Shown here: positions 1 through 6,973 of the stretch, piece after piece
How the letters are laid out: every line of letters starts with the position of its first letter
Position numbering within the stretch: position 1 is the stretch's first letter
Assembly (NCBI GenBank): GCA_029939965.1
Contig: JAOZRY010000108.1
Coordinates: forward strand, 1-8,305
DNA: 8,305 bases
Direction of reading: 5' to 3'
DNA from: Bacteroidales bacterium
GTDB lineage: Bacteria; Bacteroidota; Bacteroidia; Bacteroidales; 4484-276
The notes under the pieces: model-generated
The model's input: only the letters and a program-made list of their open reading frames with translations
Database searches by the model: none
What the model was told of the DNA's origin: nothing
Program-made: the position numbers and the translations under genes

Positions 1-2
1 TA

Positions 3-185
3 ATCTCTATTAAGGTTAAAAAAAAGGATAAGGTTTTTACAGCTTCGATTGGAAAAATACAATAGTCCGGGCCATTTATGGCCGGAAATCATATTGAAGG
101 TATTGCTGCCAAACAGGGTGTTTACACCTTTTTACAACAAAATCGTAATAAAAAAACAGCATGGGAAAACAAAACAGGGAGTTAG
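3..185 (+). pseudogene. 3' end of an unidentified gene, interrupted by TAG
   Basis: One plus-strand frame gives 20 protein-like residues (ending GKIQ), a TAG at 63-65, then 39 more protein-like residues (starting SGPFMAGNHIEGIAA) to a second TAG at 183-185. The composition looks coding on both sides of the first TAG, and a tyrosine codon (TAT/TAC) changed to TAG would explain the break. The gene could instead simply end at 65, with the rest being chance or a short reading frame from the ATG at 78. The final stop lies inside the stem of the terminator hairpin at 171-209. I do not recognise the family; the 5' part is outside the window. It is most likely a decayed or truncated C-terminus. Confidence 0.35.
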
Positions 186-209
186 AATTTAATCTAACTC
201 CCTGTTTTT
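171..209. terminator. Bidirectional rho-independent terminator
   Basis: A perfect hairpin: left arm about 171-186, 6-nt loop 187-192, right arm 193-208, with core GGGAGTTAGA/TCTAACTCCC. A T-run follows on the plus strand and an A-run precedes it, giving a T-run on the minus strand too. It can end the gene fragment at 1-185 (plus) and the tRNA-Pro copy at 215-289 (minus). It was probably the original terminator of the tRNA-Ser/tRNA-Pro operon, because removing the insertion places it directly behind that operon. The 120-bp direct repeat starts inside its right arm, at 202. Confidence 0.85.
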
Positions 210-214
210 CAGTG

Positions 215-289
215 TCGGGGTAGCAGGATTTGAACCTGCGACCTCCTGCTCCCAAAGCAGGCGCGCTGACCGGACTACGCTATACCCCG
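215..289 (-). tRNA. tRNA-Pro(TGG), left copy
   Basis: The minus strand folds as a class I tRNA: acceptor CGGGGTA/TACCCCG, anticodon loop CTTTGGGAG with anticodon TGG (reads CCA, proline), T arm with GTTCGAATC, and discriminator A. CCA is not encoded. Identical to 2087-2161. It is separated from the operon promoter at 2307-2337 by the insertion, and the terminator at 2041-2066 should stop read-through. I see no convincing minus-strand promoter between 290 and 462. It is structurally intact but may be poorly expressed. Confidence 0.95.
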
Positions 290-304
290 TGTTTGTTTTT
301 GATT

Positions 305-321
305 TGGCGGAGAGAGGGGGA
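305..321 (-). pseudogene. 3' fragment of tRNA-Ser
   Basis: These 17 bases equal the 3' end of tRNA-Ser(GCT) at 2177-2193: CCA, discriminator G, the acceptor 3' strand and one side of the T stem. The match ends inside the T arm, and the rest of the tRNA is missing. A stranded tRNA 3' end is the usual mark of integration at a tRNA gene, although here the shared sequence also includes the neighbouring tRNA-Pro. Confidence 0.85.
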
Positions 322-453
322 ATCAAGCAAGAACCCAAAGATGTAAAAATCTTTTTGAAAGAAAGAATAATTGTGCCATACAACCCAAATGGAAAAATAT
401 TGCAATTAAAACTACATAAAAAAGTACTTTTGAAAGGTATTAGAATACTATAA
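322..453 (+). pseudogene. Truncated 3' tail of an unidentified gene at the insertion junction
   Basis: Immediately after the tRNA-Ser fragment, a plus-strand frame reads 43 codons (IKQEPKDVKIF ... LLKGIRIL) to TAA at 451-453. It has no start codon of its own; upstream its frame runs into the tRNA-Pro sequence, so the 5' part of the gene has been lost. The residues are mixed hydrophobic and lysine-rich and look like a genuine C-terminus. Only 9 bp separate its stop from the ATG of the AlbA_2-type gene, so the two were probably operon partners in the donor DNA. I cannot name the family. Confidence 0.5.
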
Positions 454-462
454 AATCAGAAC

Positions 463-1800
463 ATGTCAGAACATCAAAATATTGAATGGAAACAAGTTTG
501 GAAAGATGAATATCTACAATGGATTTCGGGTTTTGCCAATGCCAAAGGTTGAAATATTTTTATCGGGAAAAAAGATAATGGCGAAGTTGCTGGCTTAAAG
601 AATGCTAAAAAATTGATGGATGATTTACCAAACAAAATAAAAAACGGTTTAGGTATTGTTTGTGAAGTGAATCTGCACAAGGAAAATTCTCAGGATTTTA
701 TCGAAATAGTTGTTGAACCCTTTTCTGACCCGATTTCTTACAAAGGAAAATTTTATTTGCGAAGTGGTAGTACTAATCAATTGCTTAACGGAACTTCCTT
801 GAAGCAGTTTTTAATGAAAGGTTTAAATAATGTGTGGGAAGAAGTGGCTGTATCAAATGTTTCAATGGATGATATTGATTTAAACGCCATTGAATATTTT
901 AGGGAAAAAGCAATTGTAGCAGGTAGGTTGCCATATTTAGATGAAAATACTAGTGCTGAAACAATCCTTAGGAAATTAGATTTAATTAATAAAAATGGAG
1001 AATTTACCAGAGCGGGGCTGATACTTTTTGGAAACAAACCAAGTAGTACCGAAATGACCGCCTATATAAAAATTGGGAAATTTGGCGAATCTATTGCCGA
1101 TTTATTGGTTCAAGATGAAATTGAAGGTAGTGCCATTAATTTAGCAGACGAAGCGATAAAGGCTTTAAATGCAAAATACATCCCTCGACCAATTAGTTAT
1201 GATGGTTTACACAGAGTTGAAACACCAACATATCCCTACAGAGCAATCCGCGAAATTCTATTTAACGCAATAATTCATAGAGTTTATGAGGCATCGCCGA
1301 TTACTATCCGAATTTATGAGGATAGGATTCGGATTTGGAATTTTGGGGAACTCCCAAAACAATTGAGTGTTGATGATTTGAAAACAGAACACGATTCAAT
1401 ACCTGGAAATAAATTGATGGCAAAAGCCTTTTATATGGCAGGATTGATTGAAACTTGGGGGCGAGGAACAATTACAGTAATGGAAGAGTGCAAAAAACAC
1501 GGTTTGTCAGAGCCTCTATTTGAGGAAAAGCAGGGAGGGGTAGCAATTACCATTTTTAGTGATATTTATAATGAAAAATTCTTGTCAAAATTTGGCCTAA
1601 ATTATAGGCAAAATGAAGCAATTCAGTATATTAAAGAGAATGGGTTTATTACAAGTGGCTTATATCAAGAAATATTTAAGGTTGCTAAAGCTACCGCAAG
1701 GAGAGATATTTTAGAACTTATAGAGTTAGAATTAATAAAACCGAAAGGAGTGGGCAAGGCTACACAATACCTGATTGATGTAAAAGGCTACAAAGTATAA
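463..1800 (+). pseudogene. AlbA_2/Schlafen-type ATPase-like regulator, interrupted by in-frame TGA
   Basis: Read from ATG 463, this frame encodes 445 codons resembling COG2865-type regulators (AlbA_2/Schlafen AAA_4 domain plus HATPase_c_4), which are common in accessory DNA and near defence genes. Residues 1-115 are the AlbA_2 domain (IEWK, GFANAKG, IFIGKKDNGEVAGL, later YLRSGST). Residues about 260-310 are a GHKL-like ATP-binding region (REILFNAIIHRVY, then IWNFGELP and TWGRG). Residues 380-436 look like a winged helix (TARRDILELIELELIKP). Codon 30 (550-552) is TGA where the family has the second Gly of NAKGG, so one GGA-to-TGA change explains it. Translation could restart at TTG 613 or ATG 616, giving about 395 residues, but that loses the first third of AlbA_2. 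The usual HRDY motif reads HRVY. It is probably a recently inactivated gene, or a truncated product. Confidence 0.8.
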
Positions 1801-1926
1801 CTGAATATTAAAAATGAACCGTAAAGTGAAACGCAAATTTTGGTAACACATTTAAACAAGATAATAGTACGAAAAATCCTTATCTAACTATGCTAATTAT
1901 CAACCTATTAAAAGGGGAATTCCGAG

Positions 1927-1955
1927 ATAAATAATCAGTGATACTGATTATTTAT
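1927..1955. terminator. Hairpin downstream of the AlbA_2-type gene
   Basis: A perfect 12-bp inverted repeat (ATAAATAATCAG, 5-nt loop TGATA, CTGATTATTTAT). It lies 127 bp after the stop at 1800. The stem is AT-rich and the following T-tract is broken (TTGAGTTTG), so termination would be weak. It could instead be a protein-binding palindrome. No gene is visible in the surrounding 1801-2040, which holds only short frames. Confidence 0.45.
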
Positions 1956-2040
1956 TTGAGTTTGATTTAAAAAAAAGGTTTGAAGGATTCAGAGCGTTTT
2001 CGGAAAATTATAAAACAAAACCCTGTTTTGCTTGCAAATA

Positions 2041-2066
2041 AAAAAAGCCATCGAAATGGATGGCTT
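2041..2066 (-). terminator. Terminator of the tRNA-Ser/tRNA-Pro operon (inserted copy)
   Basis: On the minus strand, AAGCCATC and GATGGCTT pair across a 6-nt loop and are followed by a T-run (the plus-strand A-run at 2041-2046). It lies about 20 bp downstream of tRNA-Pro at 2087-2161. It belongs to the inserted DNA and differs completely from the terminator at 171-209, so the insertion supplied its own replacement terminator. Confidence 0.75.
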
Positions 2067-2073
2067 CAAATTA

Positions 2074-2266
<193 letters not shown>

Positions 2267-2306
2267 GAACAACTTTTTTAAAGAACTGTTCTCCGTTTGA
2301 GGGGTG

Positions 2307-2337
2307 CAAAGATCGTATTAATTTTTAATATACAAAA
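2307..2337 (-). promoter_or_regulatory. Putative promoter of the tRNA operon
   Basis: On the minus strand TTTTG (2333-2337) is followed after 18 bp by GATCTTTG (2307-2314), close to the Bacteroidota TTTG / TAnnTTTG arrangement with the first -7 base changed. Transcription would start near 2300, about 35 bp before tRNA-Ser. Position and spacing fit; nothing else in 2267-2383 looks better. Confidence 0.5.
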
Positions 2338-2383
2338 TCTTTTTTAAAAATCTTTTTACTCCCCTTACACCCCGTAAAATTCA

Positions 2384-2866
2384 TTAATGATGATGACCGC
2401 CGGGACTATGAACATGCTCATGGTCGATCTCTTCTTTGGTTGCATCTCTTATTTCAACTACCTCAACATCAAAGTTCAACTCTTTGCCGGCAAGCGGATG
2501 GTTACCATCAAGTTTAATCTTATCATCCTCAACACCAATAACATTTAGATTAATGTTACCATTTTTTGTTTTGGAAGTAAAGGTCATGCCAACCTCAATG
2601 CTTTCCGGATTAGGAAATTTATCGCGATTAATATCATAAACAAGCTCCTCATTAAACTTTCCGTAACCATCTTCTGGTGATACTTTTACCTTAAATTTTT
2701 CTTTTAATGATTTATCCTCCAACACATCTTCCAAACCAGGTACAAGTTGCCCGTATCCATGTAAATAATAAAGAGGGTCTTTTCCTTTGGAAGAATCTAT
2801 TGTTTTTCCATCGTTGTCGGTAAGTGCGTAATGAATCCCAACTACCTTGTCGTCTTCGATTTTCAT
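2384..2866 (-). CDS. slyD: FKBP-type peptidyl-prolyl cis-trans isomerase, SlyD-like
   Basis: A 160-residue protein with the SlyD layout: a split FKBP domain (residues 1-69 and 120-140) around an insert-in-flap chaperone domain (about 70-119). Recognisable motifs are HGYGQLVPGLE (36-46), SPEDGYG (63-69) and GNHPLAGKEL (121-130). The C-terminal tail has six histidines (149-160, ending GGHHH), as in metal-binding SlyD proteins. The family catalyses proline isomerisation, assists folding in the cytoplasm and can bind nickel; no signal peptide is present. I chose ATG 2866 because the homologous domain begins at MKIEDDKVVG; the frame is open further upstream, but that stretch is AT-rich leader. It is a single gene with its own putative promoter. 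The exact paralogue (SlyD versus another IF-containing FKBP) is less certain than the family. Confidence 0.92.
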   Translation of the reverse strand: MKIEDDKVVGIHYALTDNDGKTIDSSKGKDPLYYLHGYGQLVPGLEDVLEDKSLKEKFKVKVSPEDGYGKFNEELVYDINRDKFPNPESIEVGMTFTSKTKNGNINLNVIGVEDDKIKLDGNHPLAGKELNFDVEVVEIRDATKEEIDHEHVHSPGGHHH

Positions 2867-2891
2867 AATTATTTGTTTTGATAAAAAAAAT

Positions 2892-2924
2892 ATGTGAAAC
2901 ATTCAATTATCGAATATTTCACAT
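2892..2924. promoter_or_regulatory. 13-bp inverted repeat in the slyD leader
   Basis: ATGTGAAACATTC (2892-2904) and GAATATTTCACAT (2912-2924) are inverted repeats with one mismatch around a 7-nt centre. The repeat lies between the putative promoter and the start of the FKBP gene, about 26 bp upstream of its ATG. It could be an operator or an RNA hairpin in the 5' leader. No known regulator is implied. Confidence 0.5.
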
Positions 2925-2970
2925 CTTAAATATTTTTAAATAGTTTGATTTTTAATGCTTTTAATCGTTG

Positions 2971-3000
2971 CAAAGAAATAAATATTTTTTTGCCCGCAAA
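2971..3000 (-). promoter_or_regulatory. Putative promoter of the FKBP gene
   Basis: On the minus strand TTTG (2997-3000) is followed after 18 bp by TTTCTTTG (2971-2978), similar to the Bacteroidota -33/-7 elements. The predicted start, near 2964, gives a leader of roughly 100 nt that contains the inverted repeat at 2892-2924. Confidence 0.4.
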
Positions 3001-3033
3001 TAAAAAAACTCTAATATTCCTAAATCGCTTTCA

Positions 3034-4742
3034 TCATTTCACGATAAACTTTTGTGTAAAGGTTTTATTATCAGCAACAACCTTTAAAAAATATACCCCA
3101 CTCACAAAACCTGACAAATCTATAGTAAAACTCCTGCTGTAACAAGATAAAACTTTCGGGAAAAATAATCTCGGTACCATAAATATTGTAAACTTTTGGT
3201 TTATCTAACACTTCAAATGAACTATCCATTTGAAGTAAGATTGAGCCAGTTGCCGGATTTGGAAAAATGGTTATTCCCGCCTGATGGTTATTTCCGATGG
3301 AGGTTGCATCCCCACAAATAATTTCGGAATGATATCTTCGAAAATTCTGCCGGGTAGCTGTAATATGCAAAGTGTCGTTCACTGCCGGATTGCCAATGTT
3401 GAGTTCCATCGAAATGCCTTCAGATTTTTGTACAGAACAAATTTCTCCGTTGAGTACCAACGAAACGATTGCGCCTGAATCTGCCAAAACATGGAAAGTG
3501 GATTGACCTGGTGCTACCCTGTTACTATGAACAATATCTATGTTTTGAGGCAAAGCATCGAGCAGAGGAACAAAGGGTTCTCCGAAATGGTGAAACAGAT
3601 GAAAAAGGGTCTTTTTTGTTGTAGAATTAATTTGGTATGGCATGGTTTCGACAAAGTATTTTGCATAAACATTTGCATGAGCCGGATAGATATTATCTAA
3701 AGCAAAATCTTTTTGAGCACCTGGCAGGAACTCATTCCACAATCCGTTCATCAGTCCCACCGAAAACCATTCGGAACCAAAAGCATAGAGCATTTCGGAA
3801 GGAGCAATTACGCCAGTACCACCCATTGGATGCTTTAGAAAAGCCTCAGCAAAACAATCATCACCCGGCCATCCGAAGTTCCCGTTGAAACTGTTAATGG
3901 AGATTAGCAATGTGGGAGGTGCTGTGGTGAGGTCATTTAAATCGGCGACATAATAATCGGGAGTTCCCCAGCCAAATGTATTGCCCTGGGTAGAACTAAA
4001 CAAACTCATTAATAATCTCGGTGGTCATCCAGGAAGTAGAGTAGGGGTTACCAAAGTTTGCAACGGTTAGAGGCTGATCATAATATCCGGGAATAGAGGG
4101 TGGATTGTATTCGAAATTGTAAATCCGGGTAAGATAGTTTTCAAGTTCAATATTGGTTTTAATTGGCAACCGGCTTATTACGATTTCAGGAAGATCATCC
4201 CCATTTACATCAGCAAACATATTCTTTACCGTTGGAATTTTGGGCAACGATTGAGGGTTAATTACTAATCTGCCAATGATTTGATTCCAAAATTTGTTTG
4301 GATAGGGGCTTCGTTTTACTGATTTATGGATTGGCTCAAATGCTATTTTAATCTCTAATTCAGTAACAGTAATACATTTGCCGCCTGGGAATAATATATG
4401 AGGATCAATAATTACCCGAAGGATATTATAATCTCTGATTTTAATTATTTCGTGTTGTTCGATTAATTGGCCGGAAAAATGGGAAGAAGAAACATAAGAA
4501 TTTCCAAACTGGATTTTTTTTACATCAATTGTAGTTGTTTGAATATTGTTTGGCAATAAATAATAAAATTTGGCTTTGGTTCTATTGGAATGATTTACAG
4601 CAAACGCACATTTAATTTCAACATTTTGGCAGGTAATTTTCTTGACAAGAAATTTATGTAGAGGATCATTTCCAGCAACTATGTAGTTGGTAATCATCAT
4701 ATTTATCAAAAACCCGGTAAGAAGCAAAAGTACTTTTTTCAT
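3034..4742 (-). pseudogene. Gingipain-like (C25) T9SS-exported protease, decayed
   Basis: From ATG 4742 the frame starts with a signal peptide (MKKVLLLLTGFLINMM), a propeptide-like beta-rich stretch, and FADVNGDDLPEIVISRLP (about 176-193), which matches the C25 region around the second Asp-rich strand. It stops at 3996. The protein continues in another frame (open from about 4014 down): GWGTPDYYVADLNDLTT, SINSFNGNF, DDCFAEAFL, GVIAPSE, as in the second half of a C25 catalytic domain. Against gingipain R the catalytic His (SHGS..AWGT) aligns with Gln (TQGN..GWGT) and the catalytic Cys (VACVNG) with Ser (INSFNG). The first half of the catalytic domain and the stretch before the His are too short, which suggests deletions. 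A second frame change at a T5 run (3161-3165) separates IFPNPATGS from the sorting-domain end DLSGFVSGVYFLKVV...KFIVK, stop at 3034. Not a functional protease gene as it stands. Confidence 0.85.
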
Positions 4743-4820
4743 TTTCTTATGATTTAATAATGATATCAAGATATTGCGAGCTTTTTTATATTTTTGCACA
4801 AATACAAATATACAACATTT

Positions 4821-5156
4821 ATGAAAATTCTAAAAAGTGTATTACCGGTTTTAGTCATTATGGTTTTGATAGTATGGACAGGCTGTAAAAAAGATGATGA
4901 TGATAATACTGTGATAGCATCATTTACATACGAGTTAACCGAAATAGCGGGGGAAGTGGTTTTCACTAATCAAAGTTCAAACGCTCAGATTTTCCAGTGG
5001 AATTTTGGGGATGGCAGTTCACATACTACCGAAAACCCAACTCATGTTTATGATAAGAATGAAAGTTATATTGTAATTTTAACCGCCACGGGTGACGGCA
5101 CGTCAAACACATTTCAGGATACTGTTGTTGTGGATAATATTCCATTGCGAAAGTAA
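4821..5156 (+). CDS. Small PKD-domain lipoprotein, probably surface exposed
   Basis: 111 residues. Residues 1-21 form a signal peptide with a hydrophobic core (VLPVLVIMVLIVW) ending in a lipobox-like TGC, with Cys22 as the likely lipidation site (Trp at -3 is unusual). CKKDDDD follows, resembling the charged lipoprotein export signal that directs Bacteroidota lipoproteins to the cell surface. Residues about 32-105 form one PKD domain (WNFGDGS at 60-66, then HVYDKNESYIVILTATG), a beta-sandwich usually involved in binding or spacing. No catalytic domain is present. ATG 4821 is preferred over an upstream in-frame start at 4794 because it begins directly before the basic signal-peptide end. It is divergent from the C25 pseudogene across 78 bp. 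The role is unknown; it could be a small adhesin or a partner of a lost neighbour. Confidence 0.8.
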   Translation: MKILKSVLPVLVIMVLIVWTGCKKDDDDNTVIASFTYELTEIAGEVVFTNQSSNAQIFQWNFGDGSSHTTENPTHVYDKNESYIVILTATGDGTSNTFQDTVVVDNIPLRK

Positions 5157-5180
5157 AAACATGAATCATTACACAATAAA

Positions 5181-5214
5181 AAAAAACGCCATAAATTAAA
5201 TTATGGCGTTTTTT
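5181..5214. terminator. Bidirectional terminator between the lipoprotein and mutase genes
   Basis: A perfect 14-bp stem (core CGCCATAA/TTATGGCG, flanked by six A and six T) with a 6-nt loop ATTAAA at 5195-5200. T-runs follow on both strands. It ends the plus-strand lipoprotein gene (stop at 5156) and the minus-strand mutase operon (stop at 5230), which converge here. Confidence 0.92.
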
Positions 5215-5229
5215 AGAGTCAGGTGGATT

Positions 5230-6972
5230 TTATTTCAATTTCAAATCCTTAATTACTGCTTCTATCTTTTTATTAAGTTTTTCATTTACTTCATCAAACT
5301 GCTCTTTGGTAGGTAGTATATCTTTTACACCAAAATAGAATTTGATTTTTGGCTCAGTTCCTGAAGGTCGCATGCTAATTTTTGTACCATCAGCAGTAAA
5401 AAATTGCAGCACATTCGACTTAGGCAGGTCGATATTCTTTTCTTCTCCTGCTGTCAAATCCATCTCTTTGCCGGTAAGGTAGTCTTTAATAATGATGACC
5501 TCAGATTTATTAATAATTTTAGGTGGGTTGTTTCTAAAATTCTCCATCATTTTTTGAATTTCTTCTGCACCGGTTTTGCCTTTTTTGGTTACCGAAAGTA
5601 AATCCTCTTTGTAGAATCCAAATTCTAAGTAAATGTCGGCAAGAATATCAAAGAGGGTTTTGCGGTGTACTGCTGCCCATGCAGCTGCTTCAGCAATTAA
5701 GGCACAGGAGGCCACTGCATCTTTGTCTCTCACAAAATCGCCAATCATGTATCCGTAACTCTCTTCTCCACCGGCAATAAATGTTTTTTTGCCTTCATTT
5801 TTGCGAATTACATCAGCAATCCATTTAAAACCGGTTAAAACATCAAAAGATTCAACACCAAACTTAGCAGCAATTTCAGCTAACAGTTCTGTGGTTACAA
5901 TGGTTTTGATTATATATTCGTTTCCTTTGAGTTTCCCTTTTTTGCTCCACATCATAAGCAAATAATATATAAGTACCGTGGCTGTTTGGTTTCCATTAAG
6001 AAGTACAAGGGAATGACTCAGGTTTTTAACAGCAATTCCTACTCTGTCAGCATCAGGGTCGGTGGCCATTACAACTTCCGCATCTACTTTACGGGCTTTA
6101 TCCATTGCCATTTCTAATGCTGCCGGCTCTTCAGGATTTGGTGAAACAACAGTAGGAAAGTTCCCATCAGTTTTGTCCTGAGCATAAACTTTAAATATAT
6201 TTTCAAAACCAAATCGTTCAAGAATAGCAGGTATCAATTTTACTCCGGTACCGTGAAGAGGTGTGTAAACCAGCTTAATATCCGATTGCCGTGTTATAGA
6301 TCCTGGCGAAACCGAAAGTTTCTCAATTTCTGAAAGATACAGATCGTCTATCTCCTCTCCAATCATTGTGATGTTTTCATTTACTCCGGCAAATTTTACA
6401 TCTTTCACCTTGATTTTCTTTACCTCATCAATCACATTTTTGTCGTGTGGCGGAATCATTTGAGCTCCATCATCCCAATAAGCTTTGTAGCCATTGTATT
6501 CTTTGGGATTGTGCGATGCTGTAATCATTACTCCGGTGTGACATTTAAAATGTCGGATGGCAAACGATAGTTCCGGAGTAGGACGGAGGGCATCAAAAAG
6601 GTAAACCTTAAAACCATTGGCCGAAAATACATCAGCGGTAATTTGTGCAAATGAAACACTCATATTTCGGCAATCGTAGGCGATAGCTGCACGCAGATTC
6701 TTTTCTTTCGGGTAAACTTTTTTTAAGTAATTGGCTAGTCCCTGTGTAGCTGCCCCAACGGTGTATTTGTTCATTCTGTTGGTTCCAACTCCAATAATTC
6801 CTCTCAATCCACCTGTACCAAACTCGAGGTTTCGATAAAACGATTCTACCAGTTCTTCAGGATTATTGGCCATTAAATCTCTGATGATTTCTTTGGTGTT
6901 GTCATCGTATCCTCCTTTTAGCCACTCGTTAGCTGCTTCGAGTACTTTTGCGTCGATCTGCTTCTTGCTCAT
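5230..6972 (-). CDS. Phosphoglucomutase/phosphomannomutase (PGM2-type phosphosugar mutase)
   Basis: 580 residues, the usual length for the PGM2-like branch of the alpha-D-phosphohexomutase superfamily. All four active-site segments are present: TASHNP (151-156) with the phosphorylated Ser153; the Mg2+-binding DPDADR (305-310); GEESYG (402-407), which contacts the sugar; and RPSGTEP (535-541), which holds the phosphate. FGTGGLRG near residue 51 is also typical. The enzyme interconverts sugar 1- and 6-phosphates in the cytoplasm, most likely glucose, feeding glycogen and nucleotide-sugar synthesis; mannose or pentose phosphates are possible. ATG 6972 gives the expected N-terminus. One base separates this start from the TGA of the upstream T9SS protein gene, so the two are probably co-transcribed and possibly translationally coupled. 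The gene looks intact. Confidence 0.95.
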   Translation of the reverse strand: MSKKQIDAKVLEAANEWLKGGYDDNTKEIIRDLMANNPEELVESFYRNLEFGTGGLRGIIGVGTNRMNKYTVGAATQGLANYLKKVYPKEKNLRAAIAYDCRNMSVSFAQITADVFSANGFKVYLFDALRPTPELSFAIRHFKCHTGVMITASHNPKEYNGYKAYWDDGAQMIPPHDKNVIDEVKKIKVKDVKFAGVNENITMIGEEIDDLYLSEIEKLSVSPGSITRQSDIKLVYTPLHGTGVKLIPAILERFGFENIFKVYAQDKTDGNFPTVVSPNPEEPAALEMAMDKARKVDAEVVMATDPDADRVGIAVKNLSHSLVLLNGNQTATVLIYYLLMMWSKKGKLKGNEYIIKTIVTTELLAEIAAKFGVESFDVLTGFKWIADVIRKNEGKKTFIAGGEESYGYMIGDFVRDKDAVASCALIAEAAAWAAVHRKTLFDILADIYLEFGFYKEDLLSVTKKGKTGAEEIQKMMENFRNNPPKIINKSEVIIIKDYLTGKEMDLTAGEEKNIDLPKSNVLQFFTADGTKISMRPSGTEPKIKFYFGVKDILPTKEQFDEVNEKLNKKIEAVIKDLKLK

Positions 6973-6973
6973 G

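Larger units (their letters stand above)
202..321. repeat. 120-bp direct repeat, left copy
   Basis: Identical, base for base, to 2074-2193 (offset 1,872). It covers part of the terminator right arm, all of tRNA-Pro, the spacer, and the last 17 nt of tRNA-Ser (305-321: CCA, discriminator, acceptor strand, one side of the T stem). After 321 the copies diverge: this one runs into foreign coding sequence, the other continues through an intact tRNA-Ser. The two copies bound the inserted segment. Confidence 0.95.

Noticed and set aside
67..85. Small GC-rich hairpin (CCGGGCCA/TGGCCGG) as a terminator
   Set aside because: It has a bulge, no T-run follows, and a much better terminator lies at 171-209.
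336..345. Minus-strand TACATCTTTG as a promoter for the left tRNA-Pro
   Set aside because: It resembles a -7 element, but no TTTG-like element lies 18-20 bp upstream and it sits inside the coding tail at 322-453.
550..552. UGA recoded as glycine, as in Gracilibacteria/SR1
   Set aside because: The stop falls on a Gly position, but the other genes use ordinary Gly codons, one gene here (the T9SS protein) ends in TGA, and the gene content is Bacteroidota. One nonsense mutation is simpler.
550..552. Selenocysteine codon
   Set aside because: The family has glycine at this position, not cysteine, and no selenocysteine insertion hairpin was evident.
2436..2639. Plus-strand frames opposite the FKBP, C25, mutase and Ig-repeat genes
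   Set aside because: They are shadows of strongly supported minus-strand genes and have low-quality composition.
4789..4812. Divergent promoters between the C25 pseudogene and the lipoprotein gene (TATTTTTG plus strand at 4789-4796, TATATTTG minus strand at 4805-4812)
   Set aside because: Both match the -7 consensus, but neither has a convincing -33 element at the right spacing in this AT-rich stretch.
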